From assembly GCA_023248595.1 (NCBI GenBank), contig JAHFEG010000011.1, positions 1-64,000 of the forward strand: a stretch of DNA of 64,000 bases, in the 5' to 3' direction. Source of the stretch: Myxococcales bacterium (GTDB lineage: Bacteria > Myxococcota > UBA727 > JABDBI01). Below the pieces are notes generated by a model, which made no database searches, was not told where the DNA came from, and was given only the letters and a program-made list of their open reading frames with translations. The number at the start of each line of letters is the position of its first letter. Within the stretch, counting starts at the first letter, position 1. Shown here in pieces: positions 52,844 through 60,972 of the stretch. The position numbers were made by a program, and so were the translations under genes.

Positions 52844-53575
52844 TTACTTTCTCACGTAAGAACGTATCCCCAAAAACAGGATGCTTAAAGAAAATAGTGC
52901 GCAAACTCCACCCCAAAACCAATAGGGCAGAAACAAGGCATCGGCAATTTGTGAGACATCAGAGGGCATGCTGCCTTGTGCGGTTTGCGCTGTGGGCATA
53001 AACAAATAATCCATCCGAGAAAAAACACTTAAACTGAGTTGTAAGCCGACAAATACCAAAGTGGTTTGTGCCAACCAGGAACGGTTTTGCTGCGCTACCC
53101 ATAAAAAAACAGCTGACAGAGCTCCGACAAATATCCAACCAAACATGTTCCGTACAAAAAGAAATTCCGAGATGAGAAGCAATGCACCCAAAATGGTGAG
53201 CGAAAAGCGTGCTAAAGGCTCTTTTTTGGCCACAATAAAACAGAGTGCTGCAACGACAGCCGGACCAACTAAGCCACCGGCAGAAATAATTGCTTGGCCT
53301 AAACGAGAGGTATTACCTTGAATATAGGCAACGCCTGACCCGTCTGACCACATATGAAAAGCTTTGAAATGCGCGCCAACAGCAAGGGCGGAAAGGCCGT
53401 GTCCCATTTCGTGAACCAAAGTCGATATCAAGATAAGTGGATAAGCTAAAATACGTCCAAATGGTATAACGTAAAGTGCTGCTGTCACAACCACGCTACC
53501 AATTAAGAACCATCGGGTTTTATTTTTTTTATGGGTGGATAGAGACAAATTTTTAGGCCTATTTTGAGCAACCAT
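52844..53575 (-). CDS. M50-family membrane metallopeptidase
   Basis: The protein (243 residues, about six membrane helices) carries the zinc site HEMGHGLSALAVGAHF at about residue 50, and a later region with the candidate third zinc ligand. Such site-2-type proteases cut substrates within the membrane. The fold resembles the M50B peptidases with one N-terminal helix before HExxH. Its substrate is unknown. It stops 6 bp before dusB. Confidence 0.85.
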   Translation of the reverse strand: MVAQNRPKNLSLSTHKKNKTRWFLIGSVVVTAALYVIPFGRILAYPLILISTLVHEMGHGLSALAVGAHFKAFHMWSDGSGVAYIQGNTSRLGQAIISAGGLVGPAVVAALCFIVAKKEPLARFSLTILGALLLISEFLFVRNMFGWIFVGALSAVFLWVAQQNRSWLAQTTLVFVGLQLSLSVFSRMDYLFMPTAQTAQGSMPSDVSQIADALFLPYWFWGGVCALFSLSILFLGIRSYVRK

Positions 53576-53639
53576 GGCGTTAAACCTTCAATTGGTGTGA
53601 AAGATAGCTTCTTGTACAGCCTGTGGCTGTCAATGCCAA

Positions 53640-53987
53640 TTACAAAAATATACCTGAGGTTGTAATAATTCCGTCATGCCTGGCGTTGGTTAGTAAACGT
53701 AGTGCTTTTTCTTTGGACGGGGTAGAAACCGTAATCAAAAAGCGATTATTGTTAACTGAGGGAAGCTGAGCCAGTTCGCTTTGCTGGTGCGTTGCCTCAA
53801 TGCTTTCGTCTTTCAAAAAAGAAATAATCCGCTCGGCTTCAATCTCATTGGCTGCAGCATAGATATCGACAGTTAAAGAAGTAACATTGGTAGGAGGTCG
53901 GTGCGCCGTTAAAAGGCCACCATCATCAGGGCAAATTGTGATGTTGTTTTGATATTCACAATTGCATATGGGGCAGTGCATGGTCAT
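53640..53987 (-). CDS. Zinc-ribbon protein with DUF2007 domain
   Basis: This 115-residue protein starts MTMHCPICNCEYQNNITICP, where four cysteines form a zinc ribbon, followed by IYAAANEIEAERIISFLKD and FLITVSTPSKEKALRLL, a DUF2007-like alpha-beta fold thought to act as a sensor or adaptor. I use the ATG at 53987; no Shine-Dalgarno is clear for either possible start. It is separated from the M50 gene by a 65-bp gap. Confidence 0.72.
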   Translation of the reverse strand: MTMHCPICNCEYQNNITICPDDGGLLTAHRPPTNVTSLTVDIYAAANEIEAERIISFLKDESIEATHQQSELAQLPSVNNNRFLITVSTPSKEKALRLLTNARHDGIITTSGIFL

Positions 53988-54080
53988 GTTGTCAGTGTAC
54001 CATGAAACTTTAAACTGGGTCAACGAAGTGAGAGGTATCAATTTCTAGCCAATGCAGCCCTGCTTCATGTAAAACAAGGC

Positions 54081-54329
54081 ATGATGTCAGTCCACGCCAG
54101 AAAGTTAGCTCACAAGATAAGACCTAAAAGTGTTTGTCCGCGTTGTAGCGGATTTATGGAGCGAAAATCCATCATTCGTGAAGGGATGAATATGAGATTC
54201 TGGGGGGATAGTAAGCCAAACTTACGCTTGGGTGGTATCGAACTGCACCAGTACGTGTGCATTGTTTGTGGCAATGGCAATGCTTATCAGTTTGACTCTC
54301 GGATCTCTTGGGTTAAAAGAGGACGCTGA
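54081..54329 (+). CDS. Small zinc-ribbon protein, 82 aa
   Basis: The short frame carries two pairs of cysteines: CPRCSG near residue 19 and CIVCGN near residue 60, a four-cysteine zinc ribbon. It starts with ATGATG after AAGG and ends 28 bp before the endonuclease III start on the same strand, so the two could be co-transcribed. It reads like a real small gene but has no known family. Confidence 0.5.
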   Translation: MMSVHARKLAHKIRPKSVCPRCSGFMERKSIIREGMNMRFWGDSKPNLRLGGIELHQYVCIVCGNGNAYQFDSRISWVKRGR

Positions 54330-54357
54330 CAGTTATTCTGATGAGGCATACGAAGAC

Positions 54358-55014
54358 ATGGTCAGCGCTCAAAAAAAACGAGAAGCAATTTGCATTTTAG
54401 ATGCTCTCGCCCAGCGATTTCCGGGGGCTAAGATAGAGTTGCATTATCATGTAGAAGATCCTTGGACGCTTTTAGTGGCAGTCTCTTTGTCTGCACAAAC
54501 CACAGATGTGGCTGTTAATAAGGTGACACCACAATTATTTGAACGATTTCCCAATGTTCAAGCATTTGCCAAAGTAAAACCTGAGGAAGTTGAACCTTAC
54601 ATTAAAACGTTAGGATTTTTTCGTAACAAGGCTAAAAATTTGGTGAAAGCAGCGCAAGCGATCACAGAGCGTTTTCAAGGTCAAATTCCCAAAGCCCGTG
54701 AGGATTTGGAAACCATCCCAGGGGTAGGGGCAAAGTCTGCAGCTGTGATTATTGCCAATGCTTTTGGTGTGCCGGCGATTGCTGTAGACACACATGTGAT
54801 GCGGGTATCGAAAAGGCTTGGCTTAACCAAACACACTGATCCTTCCAAAATCGAGAAAGATTTAACGCATCTACTGCCTCTAGATCGGCTAATCGATGCG
54901 CACCATACCTTTATCTGGCATGGCCGGCGCATTTGTTTTGCGCGAAAACCTTTGTGCTCTGAGTGCCCAGTGAACGATCGATGCCCGCGTATTGGGGTTA
55001 AAGTTTCTGCATAA
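54358..55014 (+). CDS. nth: Endonuclease III
   Basis: Nth is a DNA glycosylase and AP lyase that removes oxidised pyrimidines. The helix-hairpin-helix with the catalytic Lys is LETIPGVGAKSAAVI (the Asp follows as VDTHVMRVSKRLGL), and the four-cysteine iron-sulfur loop at the C-terminus reads CFARKPLCSECPVNDRCP. The length of 218 residues is normal. I start it at ATG 54358; a longer reading from 54232 overlaps the small zinc-ribbon gene and lacks family support. The stop lies 9 bp from that of the convergent pseudouridine synthase. Confidence 0.95.
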   Translation: MVSAQKKREAICILDALAQRFPGAKIELHYHVEDPWTLLVAVSLSAQTTDVAVNKVTPQLFERFPNVQAFAKVKPEEVEPYIKTLGFFRNKAKNLVKAAQAITERFQGQIPKAREDLETIPGVGAKSAAVIIANAFGVPAIAVDTHVMRVSKRLGLTKHTDPSKIEKDLTHLLPLDRLIDAHHTFIWHGRRICFARKPLCSECPVNDRCPRIGVKVSA

Positions 55015-55023
55015 ACTTAGCTT

Positions 55024-55998
55024 TTACGACATATCTCTGGGTGTCAGCAGACTTAGTAAGTCCGCAGGTAAAGGCGACACAAAAGTGTAATTCTTTCCAA
55101 ATAGCTCGAAAGAGATAGCGTGGGCATGCAAAGCTTGCCGATGGTGGTCTGGCCTTTTTATGGCTTTATTTTGGGTGAAAGCATCGAAATATTCATCACC
55201 CATGGCATAAAGTTTATCGCCAACAATAGGAAACCCTTCTAGGCTTAAGTGCGCTCTGATTTGGTGTTGTCTTCCTGTTTTAGGATGGCATTCCACCAAA
55301 GTTCGGTCCGAATCTGGATAATATTGGAGTGGCTGAACATAGGTTTCGCTAATAAGCCCATTTTCATCATCGCGAATCATCCGAATGCGGACCAGACCGC
55401 GGTCGCCTTGCAGCGCTAAAGGCCAAGTAATGTGAAGTGGATTTTCCATGTTCCCACGCACGACGGCCAGATAGGTTTTTTGAATTTTGCCTAGCATGAA
55501 AGCCGTTTTGAGGTGCGATTGGGTTTTTTTATTGCGTGCAGCAATAAGCACACCGCTGGTTTCACGGTCAAGCCGATGGCAAGGATGAGGTGTGTTTTCT
55601 GGATATTTTTGAAAAAACCAATGGGTGAGCGTCTGGTAAAGATGACGTGCGGTAGGATGTATAACCAAATCTGTCGGTTTATTGATGACTACAAAATCGT
55701 CATTTTCAAAAAGAATGTCAATTTTTTTGAGCGTTAGCGGCGCTTCATCGGGTGGCATGCGCCAGAGCTGAACAGCTTCTCCTCCAAAAAAACGCCGAGA
55801 AGCTTTGAGGCTACCTTCAACACTTCTAAAATCGCCAGAGATAATTAAGTTTTGAGCGCGCGTCCGGCTGAGTCTGCCAATTTTGTAGACCAAATACTGG
55901 TCAGCCCGAATGCCGCCCATAAAAGGTGGCACATGCCAAGTTTGGACGACGGCTTTTGGATGTAGATAGGCTGGTTGTGAAGTTTTTAATTGGGGCAT
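55024..55998 (-). CDS. RluA-family pseudouridine synthase with S4-like domain
   Basis: The 324-residue enzyme modifies rRNA or tRNA uridines. An S4-like RNA-binding N-terminus (ADQYLVYKIGRLSRTRAQNL) leads to the catalytic domain with HRLDRETSGVLIAARN (catalytic Asp) and the closing GRQHQIRAHLSLEGFPIVGD. The domain order is that of RluD/RluC. The target site cannot be assigned. The start ATG at 55998 overlaps the prepilin gene by 13 bp. Confidence 0.92.
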   Translation of the reverse strand: MPQLKTSQPAYLHPKAVVQTWHVPPFMGGIRADQYLVYKIGRLSRTRAQNLIISGDFRSVEGSLKASRRFFGGEAVQLWRMPPDEAPLTLKKIDILFENDDFVVINKPTDLVIHPTARHLYQTLTHWFFQKYPENTPHPCHRLDRETSGVLIAARNKKTQSHLKTAFMLGKIQKTYLAVVRGNMENPLHITWPLALQGDRGLVRIRMIRDDENGLISETYVQPLQYYPDSDRTLVECHPKTGRQHQIRAHLSLEGFPIVGDKLYAMGDEYFDAFTQNKAIKRPDHHRQALHAHAISFELFGKNYTFVSPLPADLLSLLTPRDMS

Positions 55999-56378
55999 GC
56001 GTTTTGAAGATGTTTGAGTTGACCTGTTTGATCGATGGACCAGGAATCAAGTTTTGTGAAGCTCTTTTTTTGAGCAAGGGCATTGATATGAAAAGAGTTC
56101 TCTTTGATCTGGATGATTTCAAAGCTGTAATATTTTCCTTTCATCATGATAAGGCCTAATTTCCCCAGTGTTTCTAAATCGGCGTAGCGTTGATGCGTGG
56201 CATGGTATAGCTTTTCTGCTTGATAAAGATTGGTCAGTTCCATGCGCGCTTCGCTTTGCCTGCTTCGGCACTGAAATTGTTTAAAATAAGGGACCGTGAG
56301 CAAAGTCAAAACACCTAATATACACAAAAGGATAAAGATCTCTAGCAATCTTGAGCCTTTCCAAAATGGCTTTTGCAT
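55986..56378 (-). CDS. Type IV prepilin-like protein
   Basis: The protein begins MQKPFWKGSRLLEIFILLCI, in which a Gly is followed by a Glu at position +5 and a long hydrophobic helix, the recognisable class III signal of type IV pilins and pseudopilins. The canonical Phe after the cleavage site is replaced by Ser. The mature part (about 124 residues) has no pilin-type disulfide pattern. ATG 56378 follows GGGG at six bases, so the start at 56390 is not needed. No pilus assembly genes are nearby, so it may be an orphan minor pilin. Confidence 0.78.
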   Translation of the reverse strand: MQKPFWKGSRLLEIFILLCILGVLTLLTVPYFKQFQCRSRQSEARMELTNLYQAEKLYHATHQRYADLETLGKLGLIMMKGKYYSFEIIQIKENSFHINALAQKKSFTKLDSWSIDQTGQLKHLQNACPN

Positions 56379-56478
56379 GGCATACCCCATCTAATTGTTG
56401 GTTAGAAATTAAAAGTTCTGGCAATGATCGCCTGTTTGATGCATAAATACCAATAAATTTTGTTCAAGGAGCACGTTA

Positions 56479-57129
56479 ATGGCTCAGTCTAAAGCGCCAC
56501 CCTTTACCCTTTATGAATACCGCGCATCACCTTTTTGTGTTGCCGTCCGCATTGCCTTAGCAGAATGCGATGTCGCTTTTACGCCTCGTGAAGTCGATTT
56601 GGACAAACCCAGAACCGCTGCATTTTTAAAGCGCAGTCCTTTTGGCAGATTGCCAGCTTTGGTAGAGCATCGCCCAGGTGGTGAATTAGCCATTTTTGAA
56701 TCGCCCGCTATTTTGCTTTTCTTGGCAGAACGTTTTGAAAAGACTTCACTTGGGTTTAATGACCTGTCTTCTAAAGCACAAAGCTTGTCATGGATCAGTT
56801 TTATTTCAACCGGTTTTGCTGAACAGTTATGGACGGTTTTATTGGAATCCAACGCTCAGACTGTGCGAACTAATTCTGAAACGCTAACGGAGTCTCAGAC
56901 GCTTTTTGAACAACAAATTGATGTGCTCGATAAGCATTTGGCCAGAAGAGCCTTTTTGGCAGGTGATTATTCTGTTGCAGATACTTTCGCCACTCCGCTT
57001 TTAGATTTGCTTGATTACGTGAAAGAGCTCGATATGGATGGATTTCCGCATGTCCTATCGTGGCGAGAACGTTTGCGTGCACGACCAAGTTACAAAAATG
57101 CTTGGTCTAACGAAAAAGAAGAAAAGTGA
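56479..57129 (+). CDS. Glutathione S-transferase family protein
   Basis: A 216-residue GST with an N-terminal thioredoxin-like half (TLYEYRASPFCVAVRIAL; SPFGRLPALVEH, with the cis-Pro) and a helical C-terminal half (GDYSVADTFATPLLDLLDYV). The CV after SPF is a possible catalytic cysteine in place of Tyr or Ser. Its role may be detoxification or a reductive step. The ATG follows AAGGAG at eight bases. Its 3' end overlaps that of thiL, on the other strand, by 40 bp. Confidence 0.9.
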   Translation: MAQSKAPPFTLYEYRASPFCVAVRIALAECDVAFTPREVDLDKPRTAAFLKRSPFGRLPALVEHRPGGELAIFESPAILLFLAERFEKTSLGFNDLSSKAQSLSWISFISTGFAEQLWTVLLESNAQTVRTNSETLTESQTLFEQQIDVLDKHLARRAFLAGDYSVADTFATPLLDLLDYVKELDMDGFPHVLSWRERLRARPSYKNAWSNEKEEK

Positions 57130-58223
57130 TCATGGCCTGATTGCTCAACTAAAATAAGCTCCTGGTTTTTTTTCAAAAAAACTTGGAGGCTTTTTTTTTG
57201 CTTCGACGAAACAATTTCCCCAATTTTAACGATAGTGCGAGGTCTTATTTTTTTCTGAAGCTTTTTTACTTTTTCTGCGGAGGCAGTAAAGAGTAGAGCA
57301 TATTCTTCGCCACTGCTTAAAACTAATTGCTTAGCATCTGGCCAATCTTTAACGAGCGGATCAATGGCTACATCTAAGTGAGAAATAATTGCACTAACTC
57401 CGCTGGCCTGACAAAGTTTGTATAAATCTTGGCTAAGGCCATCTGATACATCCATGCAAGCAGAGGCCAGGCCGACCAGTGTGCGTCCAATTTCACCTTC
57501 GTCGTCAGGATAAAGGTGAGCATTGATGACTCGCTCTGTCATTCCGGACTTGTTCCGGAATCCATGAAATCCTGGATCCCGCACCAAGTGCGGGATGACA
57601 ATGTTGCTGTTTATTTCCATTGTCTGCTCGGGATGGGTAGGAGTTATTTGCAATGACGATGACTCTACAACAGCCCTCAACAATTCTCTCAATCCCGCTG
57701 CTGAAGCACCCACAGGCTTGCTTAAGTAAAGGCCATCTCCAGGTTTTGCGCCACGTCTATTTAAGGGTCTGCCTTTGACGTCCCCAAAGATAGTGATGGT
57801 GCAAGAAAATTGGGACTGGCTAAAACTCAAATCGCCGCCATAAAATTTTAAGTTTTTTTTCAAACAAGTTTTGGTTGTGCCTTGGCAAAACTGACGTAGT
57901 TTTTCTGCATTTTTATCGAGCCACGATTTAGGAATTTCAAGTGACCAAACAAATCCAACGGGTTTTGCTCCGAGCGCACTTAAGTCAGATAAATTTTGAA
58001 TGACGGCGCGATGCCCTGCAGATTGGAGTGGTGAAAGTTCATTTGCAATAAAATCAGTGCCTTCTTGAAAAGCATCGCAACTGACAACACGCGTATGTCC
58101 TTTTGGGCAGGGCGGAAGGCTTGCGCCGTCATCTAGTAAGTCATGAGCACCTTTCGCTACAATTGGCTTCAAAACGCTTTTGATAATGGCGATGACTTGT
58201 TGTTCCGACCAAGTTTTTGTCAT
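57090..58223 (-). CDS. thiL: Thiamine-monophosphate kinase ThiL with in-frame repeat
   Basis: ThiL phosphorylates thiamine monophosphate to the diphosphate cofactor. The 377 residues exceed the usual 320-330. The N-terminal DDGASLPPCPKG and VSCDAFQEGTDF, the GDVKGRPLNRRGAKPGDGLY stretch, ACMDVSDGLSQDLYKL and LVLSSGEEYALLF are the family motifs. The extra length is a stretch at about residues 192-235, the core of which (about 209-229, VIPHLVRDPGFHGFRNKSGM) is encoded by a palindromic repeat. The stop codon of the 58220 gene overlaps its ATG. Activity with the insert is unknown. Confidence 0.9.
   Translation of the reverse strand: MTKTWSEQQVIAIIKSVLKPIVAKGAHDLLDDGASLPPCPKGHTRVVSCDAFQEGTDFIANELSPLQSAGHRAVIQNLSDLSALGAKPVGFVWSLEIPKSWLDKNAEKLRQFCQGTTKTCLKKNLKFYGGDLSFSQSQFSCTITIFGDVKGRPLNRRGAKPGDGLYLSKPVGASAAGLRELLRAVVESSSLQITPTHPEQTMEINSNIVIPHLVRDPGFHGFRNKSGMTERVINAHLYPDDEGEIGRTLVGLASACMDVSDGLSQDLYKLCQASGVSAIISHLDVAIDPLVKDWPDAKQLVLSSGEEYALLFTASAEKVKKLQKKIRPRTIVKIGEIVSSKQKKSLQVFLKKNQELILVEQSGHDHFSSFSLDQAFL
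57538..57599. repeat. Bipartite palindromic repeat inside thiL
   Basis: Two hairpins in a row: ATTCCGGACTTGTTCCGGAAT and ATCCCGCACCAAGTGCGGGAT, with complementary inner parts AATCCA and TGGAT. Outer ends are GTCATTCC and GGGATGAC. The layout equals that of 21913-21983. Confidence 0.85.
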
Positions 58224-59872
58224 GGAAATTCTAAAACGAGGCCAAAATTTAACATCAAGGGCAGATTTTTATTGGGCCATGCCGATGAGAGATCAGGACC
58301 GCCACGACCAAAGTTATTCAAAGGCGCATAGGCGACTTCGGCTTTTAAGTAAGTATGGTTAAACGTTCCCATTCCTCGTGCTTGTCCAGCTGATTTTGGT
58401 TCAAAGACGTCGAGTAAAAACATGAAGCCTGCGGCAGCTTCCCAGCCGAAGGTGATGCCAATGGGTTTGATATTTTTTTGGTTAGTGCCATCATAGTCAG
58501 GTTTTCCTTGAAAAGTGAAAACATAACCGGCGGCCATCAGGCCAGCCCTAATATAAGGAGCAATCGGAACAGATTTAATCCAGGGGCTTAAAATATAAGT
58601 CAATTGAGGAAGCTTGATATGAAAAAGATGCATGCCTACTTGCGAGTTGGATTTTGCAGTGCAGGAATTCGCTTGAGCAAGCGCCATGCCTGAAGCGTAA
58701 GTGTAAGCGACTCCGGCTCCTATTTGTAAACTACCGAAATCGTCTACTAAATGGACGTCGAGATCGAGTCCCATTAAAGGTCGTAAGGCATTATCAAACA
58801 TGCATTGATAAGGCGCAATTGCTCCTGCTTTTTGGCTGGCATCAATGTTGGGTAAATAGGGCGTACCGTTGATACTTAGATTGAGCTGGCCCAAATGTGC
58901 CGACGCGGAATTTGCTGCGAGAACTAGGAAAACAAGTAGGATTTTATTAGGCAGCTGTGCTGCTTTTTTTCGACGTAGTCCCAGCAAGATCAATCCTAAA
59001 AATCCCCATAAAGGCATGGTGCTTGCAGACGTTGCACTTTGGCTGCAATCAAATTGAATTGGCGGCGCTTCACCTTCATAGATGTCGGTGAATGAATAAG
59101 CTTCTGTCGGCGTTGCAATTAGAGCATTGCTCCAAACAGACAGGGCTTTTTTGTTTGCATCAATAGCACGTACGATAAAAGCATAAGGCTGCCCATTCTC
59201 TATGTCTCCAATCATGGGATGTGAATTAGACAGAATCTTTTTTTGAGGCCAGCCATCAGTGTCTGCAATGCAATCAGCAGCTTCCTCGAGAAATATGTTT
59301 TTATCTTTAGTTTGTGGACCAATAGGCCGAGGTTCATAGCAAACTTCATAATTTTCAACATTTTTCCCACCGTTATCAATCGTGAGCGTAACCTGTTTGT
59401 ATCCGCCAATAGCTTCTTTTAGGTTAATTTTAAGCGCTGTTGTGTCGTAAGAATAGTCAATTCTTCCAGCTAAATTAGTGCCGTTATAGGCGCAAAGGTA
59501 GGTATACACGCTTTTTTTGCCTTCTTCAGTGCACGCGTCTTCAAGTAAAAACCCGGGTGCCAATATAAGGTTGTAATTATCATCTAGTGCAAAAAATTTT
59601 GAATCAGGCGTCTTTGCATCTGCGGGACGTGTGGATGGGCACTGATAAGTGGAAGAAATTTTTTTGGAGATAGAAATATCTCTGTCAGGAAATTTATCTT
59701 TCTTCGCTGCAATATTTATTCCTATTGCATTTTTTAAACAATCAGCTTTTGTGAGTGCTGGAATGGTTCCAAGCGGCTGGGTTTGGTTGTTTTGCTGCTG
59801 CGCCGCTGCTTCTCCAGCAAAAACAAGTCCAATAAATAAAAAAGAATAAATGCTTAAGTTTTTCAATTTCAC
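58220..59872 (-). CDS. Surface protein: CTERM-like segment fused to barrel-like domain
   Basis: The GTG at 59872 follows GGAG at eight bases and gives a 550-residue protein. A signal peptide (about residues 1-24) precedes a beta-rich domain to about residue 275. Next come MPLWGFLGLILLGLRRKKA, which looks like the C-terminal sorting motif of myxococcal-type surface proteins, and immediately LPNKILLVFLVLAANSASA, which looks like a second signal peptide. The last 225 residues (for example HLVDDFGSLQIGAGVAYTYA and YIRAGLMAAGYVFTFQG) resemble an outer-membrane barrel and end in F-P. The frame reads continuously, as though two genes were joined. asd ends within its start codon (GTGA). Confidence 0.7.
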   Translation of the reverse strand: MKLKNLSIYSFLFIGLVFAGEAAAQQQNNQTQPLGTIPALTKADCLKNAIGINIAAKKDKFPDRDISISKKISSTYQCPSTRPADAKTPDSKFFALDDNYNLILAPGFLLEDACTEEGKKSVYTYLCAYNGTNLAGRIDYSYDTTALKINLKEAIGGYKQVTLTIDNGGKNVENYEVCYEPRPIGPQTKDKNIFLEEAADCIADTDGWPQKKILSNSHPMIGDIENGQPYAFIVRAIDANKKALSVWSNALIATPTEAYSFTDIYEGEAPPIQFDCSQSATSASTMPLWGFLGLILLGLRRKKAAQLPNKILLVFLVLAANSASAHLGQLNLSINGTPYLPNIDASQKAGAIAPYQCMFDNALRPLMGLDLDVHLVDDFGSLQIGAGVAYTYASGMALAQANSCTAKSNSQVGMHLFHIKLPQLTYILSPWIKSVPIAPYIRAGLMAAGYVFTFQGKPDYDGTNQKNIKPIGITFGWEAAAGFMFLLDVFEPKSAGQARGMGTFNHTYLKAEVAYAPLNNFGRGGPDLSSAWPNKNLPLMLNFGLVLEFP

Positions 59873-60972
59873 GAGAGATGCTCCGAGCAAAGAATTTCAG
59901 CAATGCGCACAGCATTGAGTGCTGCACCGGTACGCAAATTATCACTGGTTAACCAAAGTGTCAGGCCATGTGCAACAGAAGTGTCTTGTCTGATGCGTCC
60001 CACCAATGTTAAGTCCTCACCTGAGGCCTCAATAGGAGTTGGGTAGAGTTTTGTTTTGGGGTCGTCAATGACCACAACACCAGGCGCTTGTGACAAAATT
60101 TCACGCGCTTCTTGAGGACTGATTGGTTTTTCAAATTCAATATTCACCGATTCGCTGTGTCCGTTAAACACGGGTACACGCACGCACGTGACGGCCATCT
60201 TCAGGTGCGGCAAGCCTAAAATGCGGCGTGATTCTTCAATGACTTTGGCTTCTTCATCGGTGCTGCCATCGGCTAGCCAGTCTGCGCCAGCAGGAATGCA
60301 AGGCAATACGTTGAAAGCAATGCGGTTTTCAAAAACGGTGGATTCGATGTCACGCATGTTAAAAAGATCGCGTGTTTGCTTGTTTAATTCTTCCATACCA
60401 CTTTGGCCAGCACCAGAAACGGCTTGATAAGAAGACATGACGACGCGTTTAAGGCCTGCTTTTTTGTGCAAAGGCGCTAGCACTTGAACAAGTGGTGTCG
60501 CTGTACAATTAGGACTCGAAATAATGTTACGTTTTTTATAAAGAGCAATATCTTCGGGATTCACTTCAGGAACCACGAGAGGAACATCTGTATCTTTACG
60601 ATGAGCGCTTGATTTGTCGATACAAACAGTTCCAGACTTAGCGGCAATGGCGCAATAGGTTTTTGCCAGATCGCCATCAACTGCAAAGAATGCGACTTCA
60701 ACACCTGCAAATGAATCGGGTTTTAGTTCAGCAACAACGATTTCATCATCGCCAAAGTCGAGTTTTTCACCTGCTGAATTTTCGGAGGCGAATGCTTTGA
60801 TAGAGGCCACAGGAAATCTGCGCTGATGTAAAATAGACAAAAGTTCCTGGCCCACCATGCCCGTGGCGCCAACGACAGCGATATGACAAGGTCGCGTATT
60901 TGATTTCAGAAAACGGAATTGATTTTTTGACTGACTGATTTCAATGGAAATTTGTTCGGTATTTTTATTCAT
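59869..60972 (-). CDS. asd: Aspartate-semialdehyde dehydrogenase
   Basis: Asd makes aspartate semialdehyde for lysine, diaminopimelate, threonine and methionine. The NADP-binding loop is [19 protein letters not shown], the catalytic cysteine is in [12 protein letters not shown], and [18 protein letters not shown] is the family stretch. An N-terminal extension of about 28 residues is longer than usual, so a start nearer to the Rossmann fold is possible. ATG 60972 overlaps the 3' end of pyrG by 8 bp, which favours the annotated start. The length of 367 residues is otherwise normal. Confidence 0.95.
   Translation of the reverse strand: MNKNTEQISIEISQSKNQFRFLKSNTRPCHIAVVGATGMVGQELLSILHQRRFPVASIKAFASENSAGEKLDFGDDEIVVAELKPDSFAGVEVAFFAVDGDLAKTYCAIAAKSGTVCIDKSSAHRKDTDVPLVVPEVNPEDIALYKKRNIISSPNCTATPLVQVLAPLHKKAGLKRVVMSSYQAVSGAGQSGMEELNKQTRDLFNMRDIESTVFENRIAFNVLPCIPAGADWLADGSTDEEAKVIEESRRILGLPHLKMAVTCVRVPVFNGHSESVNIEFEKPISPQEAREILSQAPGVVVIDDPKTKLYPTPIEASGEDLTLVGRIRQDTSVAHGLTLWLTSDNLRTGAALNAVRIAEILCSEHLS

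Noticed and set aside
54232-54357. Upstream extension of endonuclease III
   Set aside because: It overlaps the small zinc-ribbon gene and does not align with Nth proteins.
21913-57599. CRISPR array made of the palindromic repeats
   Set aside because: The repeats are few, kilobases apart, without regular spacers and inside genes; no cas genes are present.
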